Positions 1 to 8,334 of a DNA stretch of 64,000 nucleotides are shown here, piece after piece (the first letter of the stretch is position 1; each line of letters opens with the position of its first letter). Under the pieces are notes generated by a model that was not told the DNA's origin, did no database searches, and saw nothing but the letters and a program-made list of their open reading frames with translations. The DNA is from Mesorhizobium sp. SARCC-RB16n (GTDB taxonomy: Bacteria; Pseudomonadota; Alphaproteobacteria; Rhizobiales; Rhizobiaceae). Location of the stretch: contig NZ_ML703279.1 of NCBI RefSeq assembly GCF_008520305.1, forward strand, positions 62,001-126,000, written 5' to 3'. Both the position numbers and the translations under genes were made by a program.

Positions 1-244
1 GTTAGGGTTTCGACAAAGTTGACAATTTGTGTCACGGTCCGACCGTTCCGGTAGGGTGCTGAGGATTCTGCAAATTCGCTGAGCGGGGACGGTCATGAGT
101 CTGGTGAATTCAACGTCACCTGATTCTCGCAAAGGAACGCCACCAGTTTACACTGCATTACCTGTATTTTGCCCCAACGTTGCACTTTGTTTATAGACTG
201 CAACACCTTCGCTTTGGCTGCCACTTGCGTTTAGAGTCCCACAC

Positions 245-375
245 GTGGACTTTCCTGAAGATTTCTACGAGCCACGAATGAGGACCAATCTCGATCTAGC
301 GCGCTTGACACTGCTACACTTGCCGCCTCAGACTTGGGTTGTCGACGAGAGGTCATCGGCATCGGCGCGCGTGAA
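245..375 (+). pseudogene. Fragment of an isopenicillin-N-synthase-like 2OG-Fe(II) oxygenase
   Basis: The translated stretch DFPEDFYEPRM, followed by LPPQT and VVDER, matches the middle of the intact oxygenase at 2706-3740 (DLPSDFFEPRM, YPPQT, VVDER). The similarity stops shortly after VVDER, just before the metal-binding HTD motif, where the sequence joins a LysR-type fragment on the other strand. Neither the N-terminus nor the catalytic half is present, so this is a dead remnant of a paralogue or of an earlier copy. Confidence 0.6.
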
Positions 376-694
376 AGCATCCGAGCAGGCAATCGCAACA
401 ATTTTTACAGCGACCGCCTCGCTCCAGCCTGCTGACGACTTCGGACGCTCTCGACAAGGTGCTAGCGAGTGCCTGGTAAAGGTCTTCGCCAGGTCCAGTG
501 AGCGTGACGCCCGTCGCGAGCCTTGCAACGAGTGGAACTCCGAGTTCCTCCTCAATAGCTTTGATCTGCCGGCCCACGGCGCCAGGCGTGACATTGAGCT
601 CGGACGCCGCAAGTTTGAACGACAGATGCCGCGCCAATGCCTCGAACGCAGCAAGTGCGGTCGGAGATGGGAGATTGTAATATGGGTGGCCCAT
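353..694 (-). pseudogene. N-terminal fragment of a LysR-family regulator
   Basis: The reading frame encodes about 95 residues typical of a LysR helix-turn-helix domain of the GcvA/AmpR kind (PSPTALAAFEALARHLSF, then AASELNVTPGAVGRQIKAIE and EELGVPL). After roughly residue 95 the similarity ends and the frame runs into the oxygenase remnant, so the whole effector-binding domain is missing. A short protein could be made, but without the C-terminal domain it would not be a normal LysR regulator. Confidence 0.6.
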
Positions 695-1537
695 GAAATA
701 CTCTGTCAGACCAGTTGCTACAGGCAGCAGCTTGGTAAGAGACGCCTCCGCCAGCCGTGTTGTAATATTCGAAGCTTGCCAATCACCCGCTGATCTCAGT
801 GAGCACAGCGGAAGCCTGACTGCTAGGATTGCGAAGCAAATTGCATGCCGGATTGACTACTATTTGCATTACACCGTTCGCCACGAACGGCCGGTCCGGC
901 TTGGACAGCGTTTGTCTGGTCCCAACGCATTTGTCCAACTCCGGCCAGACAGCGCAAATGCTGCAGTTTCGAAGCACTTTGACCTGAACTTGCGGAACAG
1001 GAACTACTTTAAACTAGCTAGTTGTCTCGACCCCCGAACACCATCGATCTGAAAGCCATCTTCTGGGACAGGAAGTTCCCCATTGCCATCAGCCCTTGCT
1101 CCGGTGAGTCGATTGCTGCGGCATTCCATTCGGGTGGGCCTTCCCCGAGAATCTGAACGAAAAGTCCAGCAGGTTGAGCTCACCATAGGCGCGGCGTGAC
1201 GTGATCGGCGCCAGGCACATGGAGTAGTGTGTCGAACTATTTGCCCGCCTTGATGGGCCGGTTGGCAAGCTGGTAGGTTGAGGACGAACCGAGATTGCTC
1301 GCCTCGCCCTGCAGGCCTGCGGCAGTTTTCGGCTCCTCGAGCAGGCGGGATTGCTTTGGGCGAGCCTTTTAAGACGAGCTGCCCATCTCCCCTTCTACAG
1401 GGCTGCCTCGGGAAGGTACGGGTGAGTCAAACTGCCAGGATAGGCAGTTTTCCCGAACAGCCCTCACGATTCCGGGAGACGGGCTGCCGTTGTGGCACGC
1501 CGGCGACGTTGCGTATTTGCGTGTCAAACGACGCAGG
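695..1537. other. No gene recognised
   Basis: Open frames here are short, overlap each other on both strands and show no motif I recognise. The stretch lies between truncated genes and the control region of the methyltransferase, and it is most simply read as decayed DNA. Confidence 0.5.
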
Positions 1538-1553
1538 TGTCGGGTCTGCGACA
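1538..1553 (+). promoter_or_regulatory. Possible NifA upstream activator site (TGT-N10-ACA)
   Basis: The sequence TGT-CGGGTCTGCG-ACA fits the NifA enhancer consensus TGT-N10-ACA exactly. It lies about 85 bases before an imperfect sigma-54 promoter and 175 bases before the methyltransferase start, the usual geometry for NifA-dependent genes. The motif is short and can occur by chance. Confidence 0.4.
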
Positions 1554-1637
1554 GGACTGTTTAGCGGCGTTCCTACTTTCTTCAGCCAAATCGTTGAAAG
1601 CAATTGAAAAATGTTTTCTTCGCCTCCTTCGGCCAAT

Positions 1638-1653
1638 TGGCACGAGCTTTGAA
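1638..1653 (+). promoter_or_regulatory. Imperfect sigma-54-type -24/-12 element
   Basis: TGGCACGAGCTTTGA matches the -24 half of the sigma-54 consensus (TGGCAC) and the spacing, but the -12 element reads GA where GC is expected. Its position between the NifA-like site and the methyltransferase gene is the main argument for it. The broken -12 dinucleotide makes activity doubtful. Confidence 0.3.
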
Positions 1654-1728
1654 GCTCTCGTAGTGGAGGCGCAGCAGGCGCCGATGGGCCGCCACATTCC
1701 ATATTTGTCGCTATACGGAGGAAATACC

Positions 1729-2436
1729 ATGCAAACCAAGGACCAACGCACCGCGCTGGAGCAAGCCGCACGAAAGCGCATCAAGGACTCTCATGCCCTC
1801 GACGGAGACGCCGGCCGCTTGGCGGAGTTCTATCGCGGATGGGCCAGTGCCTACGAGCTGGAGGTTGGCCGCGACGAATACTGCGGACCCGTGATCGTGG
1901 CGGAATTGGCGGGTGCCGTGCAGACGGCATATTTGGCCAGGGAGCGACCAGCCATCCCAATCCTGGACGCTGGCAGCGGAACAGGCCTCGTTGGCGTGCA
2001 ATTGGACCGCCTCGGCTTCCGGACGATCGACGGGCTGGATCTCTCCGAGGAGATGGCCGAAAAGGCCCGGCAAACCCAAGTCTACCGCCATATCCGAGCC
2101 GGTGTCGATCTAAACGGGCCGCTCTCTGGCTACCCCAGCGCGAGCTATTATATTACAGTCTGCTGCGGCGTCTTCACGCTCGGGCATGTCCGACCGGATG
2201 CGCTACGGGAGCTGGCTCGCGTCACGCGCCCGAATGGATTTGTTATCGTAAGCACCCGAAAAAGCTATGCGGACGCTACATGCTTTGAAGACGAGGTGCG
2301 GCATCTGCAGGATGAGGGCGTCCTTGTGCCGGCGCAGTGCTTAAACGACGGCAGGTACATCGCGGAAGAGGGCGCGCACTACTGGGTCTTCCGGGTACCC
2401 GAGAAGGCCAGCGCACCAGCGGAACACCGGTTGTGA
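1729..2436 (+). CDS. SAM-dependent class I methyltransferase
   Basis: This 235-residue protein has the Rossmann-fold methyltransferase signature: motif I ILDAGSGTGLVG for SAM binding, followed by an acidic loop (GLDLSEEM) that would contact the ribose, and a later VTRPNGFVIVST strand typical of motif III. I chose the ATG at 1729 because GGAGGAAA sits 6 to 7 bases upstream; the frame is open further upstream but that part looks non-coding. The substrate is unknown. It is the first gene of a group that includes SAM synthetase, an adenosine-kinase-like enzyme and methionine synthase, so its product S-adenosylhomocysteine could be recycled by neighbours, although no SAH hydrolase is present here. 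A NifA-like site and a weak sigma-54 element lie upstream. Confidence 0.85.
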   Translation: MQTKDQRTALEQAARKRIKDSHALDGDAGRLAEFYRGWASAYELEVGRDEYCGPVIVAELAGAVQTAYLARERPAIPILDAGSGTGLVGVQLDRLGFRTIDGLDLSEEMAEKARQTQVYRHIRAGVDLNGPLSGYPSASYYITVCCGVFTLGHVRPDALRELARVTRPNGFVIVSTRKSYADATCFEDEVRHLQDEGVLVPAQCLNDGRYIAEEGAHYWVFRVPEKASAPAEHRL

Positions 2437-2705
2437 TCACGCTTCCGAAAATCGCGCTGCCGAAATGGCAGCCGACGCCACGCGTCTTTGCCCCGGGGGT
2501 GAATTGCACGCCCCATGCTTCAGCACGTTTGATGAAACCCGATCGGGACGAGATGCTGTTTCTGGCTGCCAACCGCAGGGTGGTTTCCGTCGATCTCTTG
2601 AACGGCACCAGCCTCGGGCGCTCATGGTCTGAGCAATAGAATTCAACTCGGCCGCGAGAGCGCATTGGCCGAGCCTAACTGACGCGACTCAACAGGGGTG
2701 ACTTA
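2437..2705 (+). other. Methyltransferase-oxygenase spacer
   Basis: This gap contains a possible short frame ending at 2639 (TLPKIALPKWQP..., FLAANRRVVSVDLLNG) that I do not recognise. It has no convincing start or ribosome binding site. The region may be a small decayed gene between the methyltransferase and the oxygenase. Confidence 0.3.
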
Positions 2706-3740
2706 ATGACGAAACCGAATCTAGCCCAACTTGACGATAGGCTTCGAGCCCAGCGGCAGTCCTTCGAAAAATTCCCAGTTGTCGACATGGCTCCGCTGGT
2801 CGACGGAAGCGACAAGCGAAGCGTGGCGAAAGAGATCCGCTGGGCCCTGACCAATGTCGGGTTCATGTACGTCAAGAACCATGGTGTATGTGAAGAATTG
2901 GTGCATGAGACCTTTGCCCAGGCTCGCGCTTTCTTCGATCTGCCCGTCGACAAAAAAATGAAACTGCACATCAGCAATTCCGGCGTGGCGCTACACGGCT
3001 ATATCGAAGTGTTTGGCGAAAACACTGATCCTTCAAAGACCAAGGATCTCAAAGAGTGCTTCGACGTCGGTCCTGAGCGGTCGATTATCGAGGGCCCATT
3101 CTTCGGGCCCAACCAGTGGCCGGCCGCCCTGCCCGGTTTCCGACAGAGCGTGGTCGCCTATCACGAAGCGATGAAAGAGTTGTCAATGAAGATTCTGAGC
3201 GGAATCGCGCTCAGTCTGGATCTCCCTTCAGATTTCTTTGAACCTCGAATGAAGAACCCAATCACGATCCAGCGGTTACTACATTATCCGCCGCAAACCG
3301 GAGTCGTGGACGAGAGGATCATCGGCATTGGCGCGCACACCGACTACGGCACCCTCACCATTCTCGCGCAGGACAGTGTCGGCGGGCTACAAGTTATGAA
3401 CCGAGACGGCGCTTGGGTCGAGGGCACGCCCATTCCTGGGACCTTTGTCATCAATATCGGCGATCTGGTGCAGAAGCTTACCAACGACCTTTACCTAGCC
3501 AACTTGCATCGGGTGGTGAACACCTCGGGACGGGAACGCTATTCGATTCCATTCTTCATTGATGCCGATTACGACGCTGTTTTCGCGCCCCTGGAGAGCT
3601 GTGTCTCTGAGGCGAGGCCGGCCCGTTACCCACCGATCACCTGCGGCATGTATAAGTTTGAGCGCTTCGTCAAGACTTTCCCCCATTTGGAGCGGCGAAA
3701 ACGCATTCATCCCGCCGTGAGCCCGGAGAGCCACAAATGA
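2706..3740 (+). CDS. Isopenicillin N synthase-like 2-oxoglutarate/Fe(II) oxygenase
   Basis: The 344-residue protein has the two-part layout of this family: an N-terminal DIOX_N domain (FPVVDMAPLVDG near residue 23, GFMYVKNHGV near 52) and a C-terminal jelly-roll domain. The iron ligands are visible as H211-T-D213 and H268 (NLHRVVN), and R278-x-S280 (RYS) would bind the 2-oxoglutarate carboxylate. It therefore should be an active Fe(II) dioxygenase, but the substrate cannot be read from the sequence; the family includes isopenicillin N synthase, ACC oxidase and the bacterial ethylene-forming enzyme. The start has GGGGTGAC upstream. Its neighbours supply or use SAM, which suggests a product that is both methylated and oxidised. 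A fragment of a related gene lies at 245-375. Confidence 0.85.
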   Translation: MTKPNLAQLDDRLRAQRQSFEKFPVVDMAPLVDGSDKRSVAKEIRWALTNVGFMYVKNHGVCEELVHETFAQARAFFDLPVDKKMKLHISNSGVALHGYIEVFGENTDPSKTKDLKECFDVGPERSIIEGPFFGPNQWPAALPGFRQSVVAYHEAMKELSMKILSGIALSLDLPSDFFEPRMKNPITIQRLLHYPPQTGVVDERIIGIGAHTDYGTLTILAQDSVGGLQVMNRDGAWVEGTPIPGTFVINIGDLVQKLTNDLYLANLHRVVNTSGRERYSIPFFIDADYDAVFAPLESCVSEARPARYPPITCGMYKFERFVKTFPHLERRKRIHPAVSPESHK

Positions 3741-4067
3741 TCTGAATAGCTCAAACCAAGTGGAACGCGAAATCACCATGAACAAACTTTGCATCCGGCG
3801 GCATCGCTCAGTCCAAAGCCTGCCACGGTCTTCATCGGCGAGGTTAGATTGCCGTTCACGAACTGCTTTTAGGCGGGGGCGGTAGGAGCGGACGACGCTC
3901 AACTCATCGCATTCATGTACGCGACTGGCTCGATCTTCACCAACTAATAAGCCGAAGGGCACCCCGGTGCGCGTTCCGGTGCATTCGAGGTACTTGGCAT
4001 CGCCGACCAGTAAGGCGGACTAAACGAAATCTATCTTACAACTTATTACCTGCAGCAAGGCTATCCC
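3741..4067. other. Spacer upstream of metK
   Basis: No gene is evident. I looked for a SAM-II type riboswitch, common before alphaproteobacterial met genes, and did not see one. The DNA may carry a separate promoter for metK. Confidence 0.4.
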
Positions 4068-5264
4068 ATGGCTAGACAGTTCGTATTCTCCTCTGAATCC
4101 GTCGGCGCCGGACATCCGGACAAGTTGGCCGACAACATCTCGGATGCTATTCTCGATGCGGTCCTCCTCAAGGATCCTAAGGCGCGCGTCGCCTGTGAAG
4201 CGCTGGTGAAAAACTGTGAAACGTTGGTGAAGACCGGAATGGTCGTGCTGGCTGGCGAGATCACCAGTGATGCCCAAATCGACTATAGCCAAGTTGCCCG
4301 CGATACCATTCTCGACATCGGATATGACGATGATGCAATCGGGTTTGATGGTCGGCGTTGCGCTGTCGTTCTGGCTATCAACGAACAGTCGTCTGATATC
4401 AGCCAAGGCGTCGAGCAAGGACGAGGGATTGATCTCGACCAGGGAGCGGGCGATCAGGGCGTCATGTTCGGGTACGCTTGCAGGGAGACCGATACACTGA
4501 TGCCCTTGCCAATCCAGCTCGCTCACCACCTGACGAAAAGGCAGGCAGAAGTCCGCAAAGCAGGACAGCTAAGCTGGCTGCGCCCCGATGTGAAATCGCA
4601 AGTCTCGGTACGTTATGAAGGTTTGCGCCCTGTGGGGCTGGATACCATCGTCCTGTCGACCCAACATGATGAGGAGGTCTCACAGGAAGCCCTGCGGGAA
4701 GGCGTCATTGAGGAGATCATCAAGCCGGTCTTGCCGACCGACCTGGACACGACAGGGATTAGGCTCCTGGTCAACCCGACAGGACGGTTCGTGGTCGGTG
4801 GGCCGCGCGGTGACTGCGGCCTCACTGGGCGCAAGATCATCGTCGACTCCTACGGCGGGATGGGACGCCACGGCGGCGGTGCCTTTTCGGGCAAGGACCC
4901 CTCAAAGGTTGACCGTTCGGCCGCGTATGCGGCCCGCTACGTCGCCAAGAATGTCGTGGCTGGGGGACTTGCGGAGGTCTGCGAAGTGCAGATTGCTTAC
5001 GCAATCGGCGTAGCCGCACCGGTCTCGGTCTTCGTCAACACCTTCGGGACGGCGACGATCGAAGAAGAAAGGATCGAGCGCCTCATTGTCGAGTTGTTCG
5101 ACCTGAGGCCAAAAGGTATTATTGAGATGCTTGACCTGTTGCGCCCGATATACCGTAAGACCGCGACCTACGGGCACTTCGGCCGTGAAGAGCCTGAGTT
5201 CACCTGGGAGAGGACGGACAGAGCCGATTTCTTGAGGCGGGAGGCAGGTCTGGCTGCTGCGTGA
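4068..5264 (+). CDS. metK: S-adenosylmethionine synthetase
   Basis: This 398-residue protein makes SAM from methionine and ATP in the cytoplasm. The N-terminal motif [18 protein letters not shown] corresponds to the ATP and methionine site, and [19 protein letters not shown] is the hallmark phosphate-binding loop in the last third; full family length is present. The ATG follows AAGG with a 7-base gap. It diverges somewhat from the usual housekeeping motif ([13 protein letters not shown] rather than GHPDKICDQISDA), so it is probably an additional, specialised copy. It stands between the oxygenase and an adenosine-kinase-like gene, and it would feed the nearby methyltransferase and other SAM users such as Nod-factor methylation. 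Confidence 0.95.
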   Translation: MARQFVFSSESVGAGHPDKLADNISDAILDAVLLKDPKARVACEALVKNCETLVKTGMVVLAGEITSDAQIDYSQVARDTILDIGYDDDAIGFDGRRCAVVLAINEQSSDISQGVEQGRGIDLDQGAGDQGVMFGYACRETDTLMPLPIQLAHHLTKRQAEVRKAGQLSWLRPDVKSQVSVRYEGLRPVGLDTIVLSTQHDEEVSQEALREGVIEEIIKPVLPTDLDTTGIRLLVNPTGRFVVGGPRGDCGLTGRKIIVDSYGGMGRHGGGAFSGKDPSKVDRSAAYAARYVAKNVVAGGLAEVCEVQIAYAIGVAAPVSVFVNTFGTATIEEERIERLIVELFDLRPKGIIEMLDLLRPIYRKTATYGHFGREEPEFTWERTDRADFLRREAGLAAA

Positions 5265-5366
5265 GGCTGCTGCCGGATCAATCTGAAGCGCTGGACCATT
5301 GTAGAATTGAAAGGTCCCCGCGCGGGCATGGCAAGAAGCCGGCCTGGGTTTTTGGCGGAGACATTG

Positions 5367-6359
5367 ATGCCGGATTATGACGTGCTTTGCATCGGCAATG
5401 CTATTGTCGACATCATCGCCCAGTGCGAGGAGGACTTCCTCGAGACCAACGGCATCATCAAGGGCGCGATGAACCTCATCGACACCCACCGCGCCGAATT
5501 GCTCTACAGCCGCATGGGCCCGGCGATCGAGGCCTCCGGCGGCAGCGCCGGCAACACGGCGGCCGGTGTCGCCTCCTTCGGCGGACGCGCCGCCTTCTTC
5601 GGCAAGGTCTCCAACGATGCGTTGGGCGAAATCTATGCGCACGATATCCACGCGCAGGGTGTTGCCTTCGACACGAGGCCGCTCGAGGGCGAGCCGCCGA
5701 CGGCGCGCTCGATGATCTTCGTCACCCCCGACGGCGAGCGCTCGATGAACACCTATCTCGGCGCCTGCGTCGAACTCGGGCCGGAAGATGTCGAGGCCCA
5801 CAAGGCGGCGGGCGCCAAGGTGACCTATTTCGAGGGCTATCTGTGGGATCCGCCGCGCGCCAAGGAAGCCATCCGGCAGACGGCCAGGCTGGCGCACGCG
5901 GCCGGGCGAGAAGTCTCGATGACCTTGTCGGACCCGTTCTGCGTCGACCGCTACCGCGACGAGTTCCTCGACCTGATGCGTTCAGGTACGGTCGACATCG
6001 TTTTTGCCAACAGCCACGAGATCAAGTCGCTTTACCAGACTTCGTCGTTCGACGAGGCGGTGGCGCAGATCCGCAAGGATTGCAAGATCGCCGCGGTGAC
6101 CCGTTCCGAAAAGGGCTCGGTCATCGTGCGCGGCGACGAGACCGTGATCATAAAGGCGACCGCCATCAAGGAGCTTGTCGACACGACGGGCGCCGGCGAT
6201 CTCTACGCCGCCGGTTTCCTGCATGGCTATACACAGGGACGCGACCTCCAGACCTGCGGCGATCTTGGCTCACTGGCGGCCGGATTGGTGATCCAGCAGA
6301 TCGGCCCAAGACCGCGGCAGAACCTGCGCAAAGAGGCCGAGCAGGCGGGGCTGTTGTAG
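5367..6359 (+). CDS. Adenosine kinase-like PfkB-family kinase
   Basis: The 330-residue protein belongs to the ribokinase/PfkB family. It has the N-terminal Gly-rich substrate site (ASGGSAGNTAAGVASFGG) and the C-terminal signature DTTGAGD with catalytic D278. Bacterial proteins with this pattern are usually called adenosine kinase; the sequence alone does not exclude another nucleoside or sugar. I chose the ATG at 5367 because GGCGGAG lies 6 bases upstream; an in-frame extension to 5307 has no such signal. Phosphorylating adenosine removes the by-product of SAH breakdown, so the gene fits the methyl cycle formed with metK, the methyltransferase and metE. Its regular high-GC codon use is more chromosomal in style than that of the preceding oxygenase. 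Confidence 0.88.
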   Translation: MPDYDVLCIGNAIVDIIAQCEEDFLETNGIIKGAMNLIDTHRAELLYSRMGPAIEASGGSAGNTAAGVASFGGRAAFFGKVSNDALGEIYAHDIHAQGVAFDTRPLEGEPPTARSMIFVTPDGERSMNTYLGACVELGPEDVEAHKAAGAKVTYFEGYLWDPPRAKEAIRQTARLAHAAGREVSMTLSDPFCVDRYRDEFLDLMRSGTVDIVFANSHEIKSLYQTSSFDEAVAQIRKDCKIAAVTRSEKGSVIVRGDETVIIKATAIKELVDTTGAGDLYAAGFLHGYTQGRDLQTCGDLGSLAAGLVIQQIGPRPRQNLRKEAEQAGLL

Positions 6360-7000
6360 ACACTTCTGGAAGACTTGCCCGCTGACGGCTTCGATCACCG
6401 GCGCGAGGGACGAAAGCACTGAGCGGGCGACAGCAATGCAGCGTTTTGTCGTGTCCGCGACTATGGGTTCGGGCTCATTTTCTGCTGCGTTCCCGTTAAA
6501 CCGCTGAAATAAAAGTCGCAAAATCTTCTCTGCGGCTGCCTTCGTGTTGGCACAAATTTTGATCTTCTGGTTTTGAGACAAGGGACTGCCGAGAGGCATT
6601 TGATGGCGCGGAGCGAACCGGAACGAAGGTAGCAACCGACCTTGTCAGGTCAGCATCAGCTACTGCGCGCATAACGAGGCGCCGAGTGGTAGCGGAGGAG
6701 ATTGCGCCGAAATGATCGCTGCGATTTACGTGGGCTCCCTATCGCACCAGCTCGGATCGTACCGGCTGGGTCTGCTTGGCCGACCTGATCGAGCAGCCGA
6801 TCCGGCGTCGCCGTGGCCGCCAACGACCCACTTGTGGTGTGTTTGGGTAGATCTTCGTTTCCAGGGCACGCCAAATTGCCAATCGGACGCCGGAGATGTC
6901 CGGTGGCACTGACAGAGGCAAGGGCAGGCGTAGCAAAGCGGCGATTGCGAGGGTGCTGCGTGACGACCGGCGTTGAATGCTCCATTGATGTAGGACGCAG
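6360..7000. other. No gene recognised
   Basis: The frames in this 640-base gap are short and overlapping. TGGCACAAATTTTGA near 6548 resembles the imperfect sigma-54 element at 1638, again with GA instead of GC at -12, and I do not count it as a promoter. Confidence 0.4.
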
Positions 7001-7690
7001 ATGAAGCCGTTAATCCTGATCTGTTCGCAGGATGTCGAGTTCTACCTGTTCTTCAGCCACGTCCTGGAGGTGGACGGCTTCGCAACCGTACTGGCCGGTG
7101 GCGTCGAGGATGTGGTCCAGCAGGCGACTGAGTGCGAGCCGCAGGCTGTTGTCCTGGACTGCCAACCGGCTACCGCTACCGGCCCGGCGATCTGCGCCCG
7201 GCTGAAAGGCGAGCTGCAAACCGATGCACTGCCCGTGATCGCTCTGATCGCTTCCGGCGCCGAGCACCAGCAGCTCGATCTGCTCAAGGCGGGCATAGAC
7301 GAAACTTTCTTGCGGCCCTTCGCGCCGGCTAAATTGCTCGCGTACCTGAAGGGGAAACTGCGGACTCGCCTGCTGCCCAACGGCGGGAACGACGAGGCGC
7401 TGACATGCGGTCAGCTTAGTATGGAGCCCAGAAGCCGTCGGGTGCACTGCAGTGACCAGCAGCTCCATCTTGGCCCACTCGAGTTCAACATGCTGCGCCA
7501 CCTGATGGAAAACCCTGGCAAGGTATGCAGCCGCGAGGAACTGGTTAGCGCCGCTTGGCCGGAAAAAATCTTTGTTGGTCCGCGCACAGTTGACGTCCAT
7601 GTCAGCCGACTGAGAAAGGCGCTCTCCCCCCACAACGTAATCCGAACCGTACGCTCGGCCGGTTATGCGCTCGAAGAGCAGGAAATCTGA
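7001..7690 (+). CDS. OmpR/PhoB-family response regulator with atypical receiver
   Basis: The 229-residue protein has an N-terminal receiver-like domain (residues 1-120) and a C-terminal winged helix (about 130-225: LGPLEFNMLRHLMENPGKVCSRE, then RTVDVHVSRLRKAL and RTVRSAGYAL). D53 aligns with the phosphorylated aspartate, but the acidic pair is reduced to a single D11 and the conserved lysine is replaced by arginine (FLRPF). It may therefore be activated without normal phosphorylation. No histidine kinase is adjacent. In rhizobia, orphan regulators of this shape include TtsI, which controls protein secretion genes; I cannot confirm that identity. It may simply regulate the methyl-cycle genes. 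Confidence 0.85.
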   Translation: MKPLILICSQDVEFYLFFSHVLEVDGFATVLAGGVEDVVQQATECEPQAVVLDCQPATATGPAICARLKGELQTDALPVIALIASGAEHQQLDLLKAGIDETFLRPFAPAKLLAYLKGKLRTRLLPNGGNDEALTCGQLSMEPRSRRVHCSDQQLHLGPLEFNMLRHLMENPGKVCSREELVSAAWPEKIFVGPRTVDVHVSRLRKALSPHNVIRTVRSAGYALEEQEI

Positions 7691-8334
7691 AAGGGCGATC
7701 GCGGCCCATGGTGTAGTAGCTCGGCCGAGCAAAAGCTGCTCGCGAGCGCGCCCTCAATAGCGCTGAAGCGAGCGGGCGGCTTTGCAGCGTCGTGGACGCT
7801 TCCGGTAAAGTTTGGGGCGATATAACCCCCCTAATGCATGTTGCCCGGAAGTGTCCTCGGTTCCGGGATAACGACATGCATAAAATCAGAAGCTTACAGC
7901 AGGTCGGGCGAATCCTATTCGCCGCGACATGCTGTAGACTTGTGACTACCGCAATCGACGCAATAACGAGCTCTTGCGTGGAATGATCCGGTGGAAGCAA
8001 TCAGTCGGCCCTTTCGGACGAAATGGAGGCCATCACCCTCCCGCGCATAGGGTTCAAACGGGCATCACATTACGACTCGCAATGTTCAGATGAGCAAATC
8101 CGACCGCACGCTGTTAGAGATGCGCTCCGACCTGACGGCATCGTATTGGCAAGGTGGTCGGTATATTGACCGACGAGTCGGAAGAAGCATCGGACCCGTC
8201 AAATCAATGCCCTCAGCGGACTGTCACATATTTCTAACGAAATGGCGTTGCCCGTTCGCCTCTTGGGTTCACCCAATTTCGATCCGCTTCAGCGCAGTGT
8301 ATCTGGCCCCCACCGGCGAGGGTATACACTTTTG
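7691..8334. other. No gene recognised between convergent regulator and metE
   Basis: This 640-base stretch separates two convergent genes. I see no coding frame with family similarity and no clear hairpin terminator. Confidence 0.4.

Noticed and set aside
3741-4067. SAM-II riboswitch before metK
   Set aside because: I could not find the conserved stem and pseudoknot parts.
6548-6563. Second TGGCAC-type sigma-54 element
   Set aside because: The -12 dinucleotide is GA and no gene starts within 400 bases.
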